A stretch of 64,000 nt of DNA, taken from the NCBI RefSeq assembly GCF_038502225.1, contig NC_091352.1, positions 25,843,889 through 25,907,888 on the forward strand. The letters are read 5' to 3'. Shown piece after piece: positions 18,853 through 31,800 of this stretch. Under the pieces are notes generated by a model that saw only the letters and a program-made list of their open reading frames with translations, did no database searches and was not told the origin of the DNA. The position numbers and the translations under genes were made by a program. The DNA is from Cherax quadricarinatus. Lineage: Eukaryota > Arthropoda > Malacostraca > Decapoda > Parastacidae. Each line of letters starts with the position of its first letter. The first letter of the stretch is position 1.

Positions 18853-19942
18853 CTGACCCAACATTCTCCACCTGACCCAACATTCTCCACCTGACCCAAC
18901 ATTCTCGCAACCTGACCCAACATTCTCCACCTGGCCCAGCATTCTCCACCTGACCCAACATTCTCCACCTGACCCAACATTCTCCACCTGTCCCAACATT
19001 CTCCACCTGACCCAACATTCTCCACCTGACCCAACATTCTCCACCTGACCCAACATTCTCCACCTGACCCAACATTCTCCACCTGACCCAACATTCTCCA
19101 CCTGACCCAACATTCTCCACCTGACCCAACATTCTCCACCTGACCCAACATTCTCCACCTGACCCAACATTCTCCACCTGACCCAACATTCTCCACCTGA
19201 CCCAACATTCTCCACCTGTCCCAACATTCTCCACCTGTCCCAACATTCTCCACCTGACCCAACATTCTCCACCTGACCCAACATTCTCCACCTGACCCAA
19301 CATTCTCCACCTGACCCAACATTCTCCACCTGACCCAACATTCTCCACCTGACCCAACATTCTCCACCTGACCCAACATTCTCCACCTGACCCAACATTC
19401 TCCACCTGGCCCAGCATTCTCCACCTGACCCAACATTCTCCACCTGACCCAACATTCTCCACCTGACCCAACATTCTCCACCTGACCCAACATTCTCCAC
19501 CTGACCCAACATTCTCCACCTGACCCAACATTCTCCACCTGACCCAACATTCTCCACCTGACCCAACATTCTCCACCTGACCCAACATTCTCCACCTGAC
19601 CCAACATTCTCCACCTGACCCAACATTCTCCACCTGACCCAACATTCTCCACCTGACCCAACATTCTCCACCTGACCCAACATTCTCCACCTGACCCAAC
19701 ATTCTCCACCTGACCCAACATTCTCCACCTGACCCAACATTCTCCACCTGTCCCAACATTCTCCACCTGACCCAACATTCTCCACCTGACCCAACATTCT
19801 CCACCTGACCCAACATTCTCCACCTGACCCAACATTCTCCACCTGACCCAACATTCTCCACCTGACCCAACATTCTCCACCTGACCCAACATTCTCCACC
19901 TGACCCAACATTCTCCACCTGACCCAACATTCTCCACCTGAC
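18853..19942 (-). repeat. 19-bp minisatellite, right arm (inverted)
   Basis: About 57 copies of TGACCCAACATTCTCCACC, the reverse complement of the left-arm unit. Variants are mostly TGTCCC or TGGCCCAGC changes and one copy with an insertion near 18907; otherwise very uniform. Because 19 is not a multiple of three, all three frames on one strand read the same 19-residue peptide, so long open frames here are not evidence for a gene. Confidence 0.95.
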
Positions 19943-20867
19943 CTTGTCTATAAATAATCACATTATACTGCTTAAGAATATATATTCCCATTGTGTCAGT
20001 ATTTTATACCATTTATTTTCATAATAGCTCTAAAAGGATAACCATATAAATTTTGGTTGCTTCACAGTCTCCAAAACCACAGTTCAGTGTACGTGTATGT
20101 ACGTAAGAGTCCCGGTATTGATGTACTTAAAAGCTCTTATAAGGCAGGAGAGCTCCAGCTCACCTCCCTCAGACACTTAAAAATTATAACTCCACTACAG
20201 TCTAATGTTAACCCGAAATTTTTCAAAATAAAATCTATATTTTTTCTTATTGTACGCTAAGATAACATAGTTTACTTGTAGTAAACTTTGTTAGGCACAA
20301 CGGCAGTTAGTAAGTATATGCAACGTTGACAGTCGGAAGCTGGTGGAGAGTCGCAAGTTATCTCCTGAGATTCTTGCAAGTTTAAAACATGAAGACAAAT
20401 AAATGCATCACTTTTAGGGGGATATTTGATCACACATCTACACTGCTACTTCAGGCACTCTTAGAAAGTCTAGCAATAAATATATCTATGTCAGGGAGTG
20501 ATTTTCAGCCTTCTTGCCGCACCTACTTTCTCCTTCTTTTAATCTTCTCTCTCCTTTCTTCCTTCATCCTCTTCTGATTCCCTTTCATTCTGCTGTATCT
20601 CACTACTTCCTTCAACCTTCCCAGCATTATTTTACCAAAGGCTTCTATATTCCTTTTAGGGTATTACCTTCGGGATATATCCTGCAGAGGGACACCCGCA
20701 GAAGGGAAAAGGGCTTTGTCCTCTGGAGGGGAATGGCGTCCCCGGGAAAAGGGATGAGTCTTGTGATGGTCCGCGACCAAAGACGAAATAGAGAGAAGAC
20801 GGAGAACATATGTGGTTGGAAATTTAATCGTGAGTTGTGTTTGGTGCAGCGTGAAGAAGAGACCGTG
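19943..20867. other. No recognised gene; contains a small 401-bp-family fragment
   Basis: Mostly A+T-rich single-copy-looking sequence. At about 19996-20016 it has GTCAGTATTTTATACCATTT, nearly the same as GTCGGTATTTTATACCATTT near the ends of the 401-bp units, so a short related piece may be present. I see no convincing protein. Confidence 0.5.
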
Positions 20868-21912
20868 ATGCTGTTGCTGCTGTTGTTGCTGCTGTTGATC
20901 CCGCTCCTGCTGTTATTTCTGATTCTTCTACTGCTGTTGTTACTGTTCCTGGCACTGCTGTTGGTTCTGCTTCTGCTACTGCTGTTGTTTCTGTTCCTGA
21001 CACTGCTGTTGTTTCTATTGCTGACACTGCTGTTGTTCCTGTTCCTGACACTGCTGTTGTTACTGTTCCTGACACTGCTGTTGTTTCTGTTCCTGACACT
21101 GCTGTTGTTTCTGTTGCTGACACTGCTGTTGTTCCTGTTCCTGACACTGCTGTTGTTACTGTTCCTGACACTGCTGTTGTTTCTGTTCCTGAAACTGCTG
21201 TTGTTTCTGTTCCTGACACTGCTGTTGTTCCTGTTCTTGACACTGCTGTTGTTATTGTTCCTGACACTGCTGTTGTTACTGTTCCTGACACTGCTGTTGT
21301 TTCTGCTTCTACTACTGCTGTTGGTTCTGCTTCTGTTACCGCTGTTGTTTTAGCTTCTGCTACTGCTGTTATTTCTACTTTTCATACTGCTGTTGTTTCT
21401 GCTTATACTACTGATGTTGTTTCTGTTTCTGTTACTGCTGTTGTTTCTGCTTCTGCTACTGTTGTTGCTTCTGCTTCTACTACTGCTCTTGCTTCTGCTT
21501 CTACTACTGCTGTTGTTTCTGCTTCTGTTACTGCTGTTGTTTCTGCTTCTGCTACTGCTGTTGCTTCTGCTTCTACTACTGCTGTTGCTTCTGCTTCTAC
21601 TACTGCTGTTGTTTCTGCTTCTGTTACTGCTGTTGTTTCTGCTTCTGCTACTGCTGTTGCTTCTGCTTCTACTACTGCTGTTGTTTTTGCTTCTACTACT
21701 GCTGTTGTTTCTGCTTCTGTTACTGCTGTTGTTTCTGCTTCTGCTACTGCTGTTGCTTCTGCTTCTACTACTGCTGTTGCTTCTGCTTCTACTACTGCTG
21801 TTGTTTCTGCTTCTACTACTGCTGTTGTTTCCATTCCTGATACTGCTGTTGTTTCTGTTTTTAATACTGCTGTTGTTTCTGCTACTGATACTGCTGTTGT
21901 TTCTGGCAGGTC
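20868..21912. repeat. 24-bp minisatellite, block 1
   Basis: About 43 copies of a 24-bp unit sharing ACTGCTGTTGTTTCTG. Two subtypes: the first half mainly has TTCCTGACACTG, the second half TTCTACTACTG or TTCTGCTACTG. The period is a multiple of three, so frames stay open on both strands and read as Leu-rich, Val-Ser-rich or Thr-Ala-rich 8-residue repeats. No start or domain context supports translation. Confidence 0.93.
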
Positions 21913-22376
21913 AAAGTGGAGAAAGTAGACTCAACTAGTGGCCCATGCCAGGCAGGTCCAAGTGGAGAAAGTGGACACAACTAGTGGCCCATGCCAGGCA
22001 GGTCCAAGTGGAGAAAGTGGACACAACTAGTGGCCCATGGCAGGCAGGTCCAAGTGGAGAAAGTGGACACAACTAGTGGCCCATGGCAGGCAGGTCCAAG
22101 TGGAGAAAGTGGACACAACTAGTGGCCCATGGCAGGCAGGTCCAAGTGGAGAAAGTGGACACAACTAGTGGCCCATGGCAGGCAGGTCCAAGTGGAGAAC
22201 GTGGACACAACTAGTGGCCCATGGCAGGCAGGTCCAAGTGGAGAACGTGGACACAACTAGTGGCCCATGGCAGGCAGGTCCAAGTGGAGAACGTGGACAA
22301 AACTAGTGGCCCATGGCAGGCAGGTCCAAGTGGAGAACGTGGACACAACTAGTGGCCCATGGCAGGCAGGTCCAGT
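21913..22376. repeat. 46-bp minisatellite, block 1
   Basis: About 10 copies of a 46-bp unit containing GGTCCAAGTGGAGAAAGTGG and ACAACTAGTGGCCCATGGCA. AGTGGAGAAA starts at 21961, 22007 and 22053, fixing the period. Early copies have GAGAAAG, late ones GAGAACG. Confidence 0.95.
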
Positions 22377-22735
22377 TCACAGTCACTCTGGTCCTCTGTT
22401 TAGTAGTTCTCTAAGTGATAATTTTCGGACAATTACCAGCATGGACTCATCAGAGAAATTAAATCATGTTGATTGAAAACTTATAATTATATGTAAAAAA
22501 TTCGCCAGTCAGTCACCATTACATTATGCAAGTAACTGACGTAACTGGGTTATCCAGTTACCTGGGTCGGTAACTTAGTGAAATATAACTATAATTTAAG
22601 AAAGTATTCTATGTTAAGTTAGTGTTTGTTGATAACTAACTTGACTGGCCACTATCTGACTATACATTACTAAATGCCTTTATAATGAATACTTGAAGCT
22701 TGTGAGTGCTAATTATATGAGGGAAAAGCTAGACA
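22377..22735. repeat. Non-tandem spacer between arrays, copy 1
   Basis: About 360 bp from CAGTTCACAGTCACTCTGG to GAGGGAAAAGC. It is repeated almost base for base at 25506-25858. No coding potential is seen; an inverted-looking ACTGGGTTATCCAGT lies within it. Confidence 0.9.
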
Positions 22736-23430
22736 CTATGGTTGTAGAGGCTGGGACAAGAGCTAGACACTATGGTTGTAGAGGCTGGGACAAGAGCTAG
22801 ACACTGTGGTTGTAGAGGCTGGGACAAGAGCTAAACGCTATGGTTGTAGAGGCTAGGACAAGAGCTAAACACTATGGTTTTAGAGGCTGGGACAAGAGCT
22901 AGACACTATGGTTGTAGAGGCTAGGACAAGAGCTAGACACTATGGTTGTAGAGGCTGGGACAAGAGCTAAACACAATGGTTGTAGAGGCTGGGACAAGAG
23001 CTAAACGCTATGGTTGTAGAGGCTAGGACAAGAGCTAAACACTATGGTTGTAGAGGCTGGGACAAGAGCTAAACGCTATGGTTGTAGAGGCTAGGACAAG
23101 AGCTAAACACTATGGTTGTAGAGGCTGGGACAAGAGCTAAACACTATGGTTGTAGAGGCTAGGACAAGAGCTAAACACTATGGTTGTAGAGGCTGGGACA
23201 AGAGCTAGACACTATGGTTGTAGAGGCTGGGACAAGAGCTAAACACTATGGTTGTAGAGGCTGGGACAAGAGCTAAACACTATGGTTGTAGAGGCTGGGA
23301 CAAGAGCTAAACGCTATGGTTGTAGAGGCTGGGACAAGAGCTAAACACTATGGTTGTAGAGGCTGGGACAAGAGCTAAACGCTATGGTTGTAGAGGCTGG
23401 GACAAGAGCTAAACACTATGGTTGTAGAGG
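22736..23430. repeat. 34-bp minisatellite, block 1
   Basis: About 20 copies of a 34-bp unit containing ACTATGGTTGTAGAGGCTGG and GACAAGAGCTA. The period is fixed by GTTGTAGAGG at 22741 and 22775. It ends by fusing directly to a second 24-bp array at 23430. Confidence 0.95.
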
Positions 23431-24393
23431 CTTCTGCTACTGCTGTTGTTTCTGTTCCTGACACTGCTGTTGTTTCTGTTGCTGACACTGCTGTTGTTCC
23501 TGTTCCTGACACTGCTGTTGTTTCTGTTCCTGACGCTGCTGTTGTTTCTGTTGCTGACACTGCTGTTGTTTCTGTTCCTGACACTGCTGTTGTTCCTGTT
23601 CCTGACACTGCTGTTGTTACTGTTCCTGACACTGCTGTTGTTTCTGTTCCTGACACTGCTGTTGTTTCTGTTGCTGACACTGCTGTTGTTCCTGTTCCTG
23701 ACACTGCTGTTGTTACTGTTCCTGACACTGCTGTTGTTTCTGTTCCTGACACTGCTGTTGTTTCTGTTCCTGACACTGCTGTTGTTATTGTTCCTGACAC
23801 TGCTGTTGTTACTGTTCCTGACACTGCTGTTGTTTCTATTTCTACTACTGCTGTTGGTTCTGCTTCTGTTACCGCTGTTGTTTTTGCTTCTGCTACTGCT
23901 GTTATTTCTACTTTTCATACTGCTGTTGTTTCTGCTTCTACTACTGCTGTTGTTTCTGTTTCTGTTACTGCTGTTGTTTCTGCTTCTGCTACTGTTGTTG
24001 CTTCTGCTTCTACTACTGCTGTTGCTTCTGCTTCTGCTACTGCTGCTGTTTCTGTTTCTGTTACTGCTGTTGTTTCTGCTTCTACTACTGCTGTTGTTTC
24101 TGCTTCTGTTACTGCTGTTGTTTCTGCTTCTGCTACTGCTGTTGCTTCTGCTTCTACTACTGCTGTTGCTTCTGCTTCTACTACTGCTGTTGTTTCTGCT
24201 TCTGCTACTGCTGTTGTTTCTGCTTCTGCTACTGCTGTTGCTTCTGCTTCTACTACTGCTGTTGCTTCTGCTTCTACTACTGCTGTTGTTTCTGCTTCTG
24301 CTACTGCTGTTGTTTCCATTCCTGATACTGCTGTTGTTTCTGTTTTTAATACTGCTGTAGTTTCTGCTACTGATACTGCTGTTGTTTCTGGCA
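23431..24393. repeat. 24-bp minisatellite, block 2
   Basis: About 40 copies of the same 24-bp unit as 20868-21912, with the same order of subtypes and the same exit (TTTCTGGCAGGTCAAAGTGG) into the 46-bp array. A 331-codon frame across it reads VVSVPDTA-type repeats, which follow from the period. Confidence 0.93.
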
Positions 24394-25505
24394 GGTCAAA
24401 GTGGAAAAAGTAGACTCAACTAGTGGCCCATGCCAGGCAGGTCCAAGTGGAGAAAGTGGACACAACTAGTGGCCCATGGCAGGCAGGTCCAAGTGGAGAA
24501 AGTGGACACAACTAGTGGCCCATGGCAGGCAGGTCCAAGTGGAGAAAGTGGACACAACTAGTGGCCCATGCCAGGCAGGTCCAAGTGGAGAAAGTGGACA
24601 CAACTAGTGGCCCATGCCAGGCAGGTCCAAGTGGAGAAAGTGGACACAACTAGTGGCCCATGGCAGGCAGGTCCAAGTGGAGAAAGTGGACACAACTAGT
24701 GGCCCATGGCAGGCAGGTCCAAGTGGAGAAAGTGGACACAACTAGTGGCCCATGGCAGGCAGGTCCAAGTGGAGAAAGTGGACACAACTAGTGGCCCATG
24801 CCAGGCAGGTCCAAGTGGAGAAAGTGGACACAACTAGTGGCCCATGGCAGGCAGGTCCAAGTGGAGAAAGTGGACACAACTAGTGGCCCATGGCAGGCAG
24901 GTCCAAGTGGAGAAAGTGGACACAACTAGTGGCCCATGGCAGGCAGGTCCAAGTGGAGAACGTGGACACAACTAGTGGCCCATGGCAGGCAGGTCCAAGT
25001 GGAGAACGTGGACACAACTAGTGGCCCATGGCAGGCAGGTCCAAGTGGAGAACGTGGACACAACTAGTGGCCCATGGCAGGCAGGTCCAAGTGGAGAACG
25101 TGGACACAACTAGTGGCCCATGGCAGGCAGGTCCAAGTGGAGAACGTGGACACAACTAGTGGCCCATGGCAGGCAGGTCCAAGTGGAGAACGTGGACACA
25201 ACTAGTGGCCCATGGCAGGCAGGTCCAAGTGGAGAACGTGGACACAACTAGTGGCCCATGGCAGGCAGTTCCAAGTGGAGAACGTGGACACAACTAGTGG
25301 CCCATGGCAGGCAGGTCCAAGTGGAGAACGTGGACAAAACTAGTGGCCCATGGCAGGCAGGTCCAAGTGGAGAACGTGGACACAACTAGTGGCCCATGGC
25401 AGGCAGGTCCAAGTGGAGAACGTGGACAAAACTAGTGGCCCATGGCAGGCAGGTCCAAGTGGAGAACGTGGACACAACTAGTGGCCCATGGCAGGCAGGT
25501 CCAGT
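24394..25505. repeat. 46-bp minisatellite, block 2
   Basis: About 24 copies of the 46-bp unit, again with GAGAAAG copies first and GAGAACG copies last, as in block 1. Confidence 0.95.
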
Positions 25506-25858
25506 TCACAGTCACTCTGGTCCTCTGTTTAGTAGTTCTCTAAGTGATAATTTTCGGACAATTACCAGCATGGACTCATCAGAGAAATTAAATCATGTTG
25601 ATTGAAAACTTATAATTATATGTAAAAAATTCGCCAGTCAGTCACCATTACATTATGCAAGTAACTGACGTAACTGGGTTATCCAGTTACCTGGGTCGGT
25701 AACTTAGTGAAATATAACTATAATTTAAGAAAGTATTCTATGTTAAGTTAGTGTTTGTTGATAACTAACTTGACTGGCCACTATCTGACTATACATTACT
25801 AAATGCCTTTATAATGAATACTTGAAGCTTGTGAGTGCTAATTATATGAGGGAAGAGC
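25506..25858. repeat. Non-tandem spacer between arrays, copy 2
   Basis: Nearly identical to 22377-22735. The visible difference is GGGAAGAGC for GGGAAAAGC at the right end. This near identity shows that the whole composite block was duplicated recently. Confidence 0.92.
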
Positions 25859-28800
25859 TAGACACTATGGTTGTAGAGGCTGGGACAAGAGCTAGACACT
25901 ATGGTTGTAGAGGCTGGGACAAGAGCTAGACACTATGGTTGTAGAGGCTGGGACAAGAGCTAGACACTATGGTTGTAGAGGCTGGGACAAGAGCTAGACA
26001 CTATGGTTGTAGAGGCTGGGACAAGAGCTAGACACTATGGTTGTAGAGGCTGGGACAAGAGCTAAACACTATGGTTCTAGAGGCTGGGACAAGAGCTAAA
26101 CACTATGGTTGTAGAGGCTGGGACAAGAGCTAGACACTGTGGTTGTAGAGGCTGGGACAAGAGCTAAACACTATGGTTGTAGAGGCTGGGACAAGAGCTA
26201 AACACTATGGTTGTAGAGGCTGGGACAAGAGCTAAACACTATGGTTGTAGAGGCTGGGACAAGAGCTAAACACTATTGTTGTAGAGGCTGGGACAAGAGC
26301 TAAACACTATGGTTGTAGAGGCTGGGACAAGAGCTAAACACCATGGTTGTAGAGGCTGGGACAAGAGCTAAACACTATGGTTGTAGAGGCTGGGACAAGA
26401 GCTAGACACTATGGTTGTAGAGGCTGGGACAAGAGCTAGACACTATGGTTGTAGAGGCTGGGACAAGAGCTAAACACTATGGTTGTAGAGCCTCGAACAA
26501 GAGCTAGACACTATGGTTATAGAGGCTGGGACAAGAGCTAGACACTATGGTTGCAGAGGCTGGGACAAGAGCTAAACACTATGGTTGTAGAGGCTGGGAA
26601 AGAGCTAGACACTAAGGGTGTAGAGGCTGGGACAAGAGCTAAATACTATGGTTGTAGAGGCTGGAACAAGAGCTAGACACAATGGTTGTAGAGGCTGGAA
26701 CAAGAGCTAGACACTATGGTTGTAGAGGCTGGAACAAGAGCTAGACACTGTGGTTGTTGAGGCTGGAACAAGAGCTAGACACTATGGTTGTAGAGGCTGG
26801 GACAAGAGCTAAACACTATGGTTGTAGAGGCTGGGACAAGAGCTAGACACTATGGTTGTAGAGGCTGGGACAAGAGCTAAACACTATGGTTGTAGAGGCT
26901 GGGACAAGAGCTAAATACTATGGTTGTAGAGGCTGAAACAAGAGCTAGACACTATGGTTGTACAGGCTGGAACAAGAGCTAGACACTATGGTTGTAGAGG
27001 CTGGAACAAGAGCTAGACACTGTGGTTGTAAAGGCTGGAACAAGAGCTAGACACTATGGTTGTAGAGGCTGGGACAAGAGCTAAACACTATGGTTGTAGA
27101 GGCTGGGACAAGAGCTAGACACTATGGTTGTAGAGGCTGGGACAAGAGCTAAACACTATGGTTGTAGAGGCTGGGACAAGAGCTAGACACTATGGTTGTA
27201 GAGGCTGGGACAAGAGCTAAACACTATGGTTGTAGAGGCTGGGAAAGAGCTAGACACTATGGTTGTAGAGGCTGGGACAAGAGCTAAACACTATGGTTGT
27301 AGAGGCTGGGACAAGAGCTAGACACTATGGTTGTAGAGGCTGGGACAAGAGCTAAACACTATGGTTGTAGAGGCTGGGACAAGAGCTAGACACTATGGTT
27401 GTAGAGGCTGGGACAAGAGCTAAACACTATGGTTGTAGAGGCTGGAACAAGAGCTAGACACTATGGTTGTAGAGGCTGGGACAAGAGCTAAACACTATGG
27501 TTGTAGAGGCTGGGACAAGAGCTAGACATTATGGTTGTAGAGGCTGGAACAAGAGCTAGACACTATGGTTGTAGAGGCTGGAACAAGAGCTAGACACTGT
27601 GGTTATAGAGGCTGGAACAAGAGCTAGACACTATGGTTGTAGAGGCTGGGACAAGAGCTAAACACTATGGTTGTAGAGGCTGGGACAAGAGCTTGACACT
27701 ATGGTTGTAGAGGCTGGGACAAGAGCTAAACACTATGGTTGTAGAGGCTGGGACAAGAGCTAGACACTATGGTTGTAGAGGCTGGGACAAGAGCTAAACA
27801 CTATGGTTGTAGAGGCTGGGACAAGAGCTAGACACTATGGTTGTAGAGGCTGGAACAAGAGCTAGACACTGTGCTTGTAGAGGCTGGAACAAGTGCTAGA
27901 CACTGTGGTTGTAGAGGCTGGAACAAGAGCTAGACACTGTGGTTGTAGAGGCTGGGACAAGAGGTAGACACTGTGCTTGATGAGGCTGGAACAAGAGCTA
28001 GACACTGTGGTTGTAGAGGCTGGAACAAGAGCTAGACACTGTGGTTGTAGAGGCTGGAACAAGAGCTAGACACTGTGCTTGTAGAGGCTGGGACAAGAGC
28101 TAGACACTATGGTTGTAGAGGCTGGAACAAGTGCTAGACACTATGGTTGTAGAGGCTGGAACAAGAGCTAGACACTGTGGTTGGAGAGGCTGGAACAAGT
28201 GCTAGACACTGTGGCTGTAGAGGCTGGAACAAGAGCTAGACACTGTGGTTGTAGAGGCTGGGACAAGAGCTAGACACTATGGTTGTAGAGGCTGGAACAA
28301 GAGCTAGACACTATGGTTGTAGAGGCTGGGACAAGAGCTAGACACTATGGTTGTAGAGGCTGGGACAAGAGCTAGACACTATGGTTGTAGAGGTTTGAAC
28401 AAGAGCTAGACACTATAGTTGTAGAGGTTTGAACAAGAGCTAGACACTGTGGTTGTAGAGGCTGGGACAAGAGCTAAGCACTATGGTTGTAGAGGCTGGC
28501 ACAAGAGCTAGACACTATGGTTGTAGAGGCTGGGACAAGAGCTAGACACTGTGGTTGTAGAGGCTGGAACAAGAGCTAAACACTATGGTTGTAGAATCTG
28601 GGACAAGAGCTAAACACTATGGTTGTAGAGGCTGGGACAAGAGCTAAACACTATGGTTGTAGAGGCTGGGACAAGAACTAAACACTATGGTTGTAGAGGC
28701 TGGGACAAGAGCAAAACACTATGGTTGTAGAGGCTGGGACAAGAGTTAAACACTATGGTTGTAGAGGCTGGGACAAGAGCTAGACACTATGGTTGTAGAG

Positions 28801-31800
28801 GCTGGGACAAGAACTAAACACTATGGTTGTAGAGGCTGGGACAAGAGCTAGACACTATGGTTGTAGAGGCTGGGACAAGAGCAAAACATTATGGTTGTAG
28901 AGGCTGGGACAAGAGATAAACACTATGGTTGTAGAGGCTGGGACAAGAGCTAAACACTATGGTTGTAGAGGCTGGGACAAGAGCTAAACACTATGGTTGT
29001 AGAGGCTGGGACAAGAGCTAGACTCTATGGTTGTAGAGGCTGGGACAAGAGCTAAACACTATGGTTGTAGAGGCTGGGACAAGAGCTAGACACTATGGTT
29101 GTAGAGGCTGGGACAAGAGCTAAACACTGCGGTTGTTAGAGGCTGGGACAAGAGCTAGAAACTATGGTTATAGAGGCTGGGACAAGAGCTAGACACTATG
29201 GTTGTAGAGGCTGGGACAAGAGCTAAACACTATGCTTGTAGAGGCTAGGACAAGAGCTGAACACTATGGTTGTAGAGGCTGGGACAAGAGCTAAACACTA
29301 TGGTTGTAGAGGATGGGACAAGAGCTAAACACTATGGTTGTAGAGGATGGGACCATAGCTAGACACTATGGTTGTAGAGGCTGGGACAATAGGTAAACAC
29401 TATGGTTGTAGAGGCTGGGACAAGAGCTAGACACTATGGTTGTAGAGGCTGGGACAAGAGCTAAACACTATAGTTGTAGAGCCTGGAACAAGAGCTAGAC
29501 ACTATGGTTGTAGAGGCTTTGACAAGAGCTAAACACTATGGTTGTAGAGGCTGGGACAAGAGCTAAACACTATGGTTGTAGAGGCTGGGACAAGAGCTAA
29601 ACACTATGGTTGTAGAGGCTGGGACAAGTGCTAAACACTATGGTTGTAGAGGCTGGGACAAGAGCTAAACACTATGGTTGTAGAGGCTGGGACAAGAGCT
29701 AGACACTATGGTTGTAGAGGCTGGGACAAGAGCTAAACACTATGGTTGTAGAGGGTGGGACAAGAGCTAAACACTATGGTTGTAGAGGCTGGGACAAGAG
29801 CTAGACACTATGGTTGTAGAGGCTGGGACAAGAGCTAAACACTGTGGTTGTTAGAGACTGGGACAAGAGCTAGACACTATGTTTATAGAGGCTGGGACAA
29901 GAGCTAGACACTATGGTTGTAGAGGCTGGGACAAGAGCTAAACACTATGGTTGTAGAGGATGGGACAAGAGCTAGACACTATGGTTGTAGAGGCTGGGAC
30001 AATAGGTAAACACTATGGTTGTAGAGGCTGGGACAAGAGCTAGACACTATGGTTGTAGAGGCTGGGACAAGAGCTAAACACTATGGTTGTAGAGCCTGGA
30101 ACAAGAGCTAAACACTATGGTTGTAGAGGCTGGGACAAGAGCTAAACACTATGGTTGAAGAGGCTGGGACAAGAGCTGGACACTATGGTTGTAGAGGCTG
30201 GAACAAGAGCTAGACACTATGGTTGTAGAGGCTGGGACAAGAGCTACACACTATGGTTGTAGAGGCTGGGGAAAGAGCTAGACACTATGGTTGTATAGGC
30301 TGGGACAAGAGCTAGACACTATGGTTGAAGAGGCTGAAACAAGAGCTAGACACTATGGTTGTAGAGGCTGGAACAAGAGCTAGACACTGTGGTTGTAGAG
30401 GCTGGAACAAGAGCTAGACACTGTGGTTGTAGAGGCTGGAACAAGAGCTAGACACTATGGTTGAAGAGGCTGAAACAAGCGCTAGACACTATGGTTGTAG
30501 AGGCTGGAACAAGAGCTAGACACTGTGGTTGTAGAGGCTGGAACAAGAGCTAGACACTATGGTTGTAGAGGCTGGGACAAGAGCTAGACACTGTGGTTGT
30601 AGTGGCTGGGACAAGAGCTAGACACTGTGGTTGTAGAGGCTGGAACAAGAGCTAAACACTTTGGTTGTAGAGGCTGGGACAAGAGCTAAACACTATGGTT
30701 GTAGAGGCTGGGACAAGAGCTAGACACTATGGTTGTAGAGCCTGGGACAAGAGCTAGACACTATGGTTGTAGAGGCTGGAACAAGAGCTAGACACTATGG
30801 TTGTAGAGGCTTGAACAAGAGCTAGACACTCTGGTTGTAGAAGCTGGGACAAGAGCTAGACACTATGGTTGAAGACTCTGAAACAAGAGCTAGACAATAT
30901 GGTTGTAGAGGCTCGAACAAGAGCTAGACACTGTGGTTGTAGAGGCTGGAACAAGAGCTAGACACTATGGTTGTAGAGGCTGGGACAAGAGCTAGACACT
31001 GTGGTTGTAGAGACTGGGACAAGAGCTACACACTGTGGTTGTAGAGACTGGGACAAGAGCTACACACTGTGGTTGTAGAGGCTGTAACAAGAGTCAGACA
31101 CTGTGGTTGTAGAGGCTGGGACAAGAGCTAGACACTATGGTTCTAGAGGCTGGGACAAGAGCTAGACACTATGGTTGTAGAGGCTGGGACAAGAGCTAGA
31201 CACTATGGTTGTAGAGGCTGGGACAAGAGCTAGACACTGTGGTTGTAGAGGCTGTAACAAGAGTCAGACACTGTGGTTGTAGAGGCTGGGACAAGAGCTA
31301 GACACTATGGTTCTAGAGCCTGGGACAAGAGCTAGACACTATGGTTGTAGAGGCTGGGACAAGAGCTAGACACTATGGTTGTAGAGGCTGGGACAAGAGC
31401 TAGACACTATGGTTGTAGAGGCTGGAACAAGAGCTAGACACTATGGTTGTAGAGGCTGGGACAAGAGCTAGACACTATGGTTGTAGAGGCTGGGACAAGA
31501 GCTAGACACTGTGGTTGTAGAGACTGGGACAAGAGCTAGACACTATGGTTGTAGAGGCTGGGACAGAGCTAGACACTAGGCGGGACAAGACTACTATGGT
31601 TGTAGAGGCTGGAACAAGAGCTAGACACTGTGGTTGTAGAGGCTGGAACAAGTGCTAGACACTTTGGTTGTAGAGGCTGGGACAAGAGCTAGACACTGGT
31701 TGTAGAGGCTGGGACAAGAACTAGACACTGTGGTTGTAGAGGCTGGAACAAGAGCTAGACACTGTGGTTGTAGAGCCTGGAACAAGAGCTAGACACTGTG

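Noticed and set aside
20514..21353. 279-codon frame with a non-repetitive first third
   Set aside because: The first part has no recognisable domain and the rest is the 24-bp repeat read as poly-Leu. Not supported as a gene.
23418..24413. 331-codon frame of VVSVPDTA-like repeats
   Set aside because: A 24-bp period again keeps several frames open; the frame starts inside the 34-bp array and ends in the 46-bp array.
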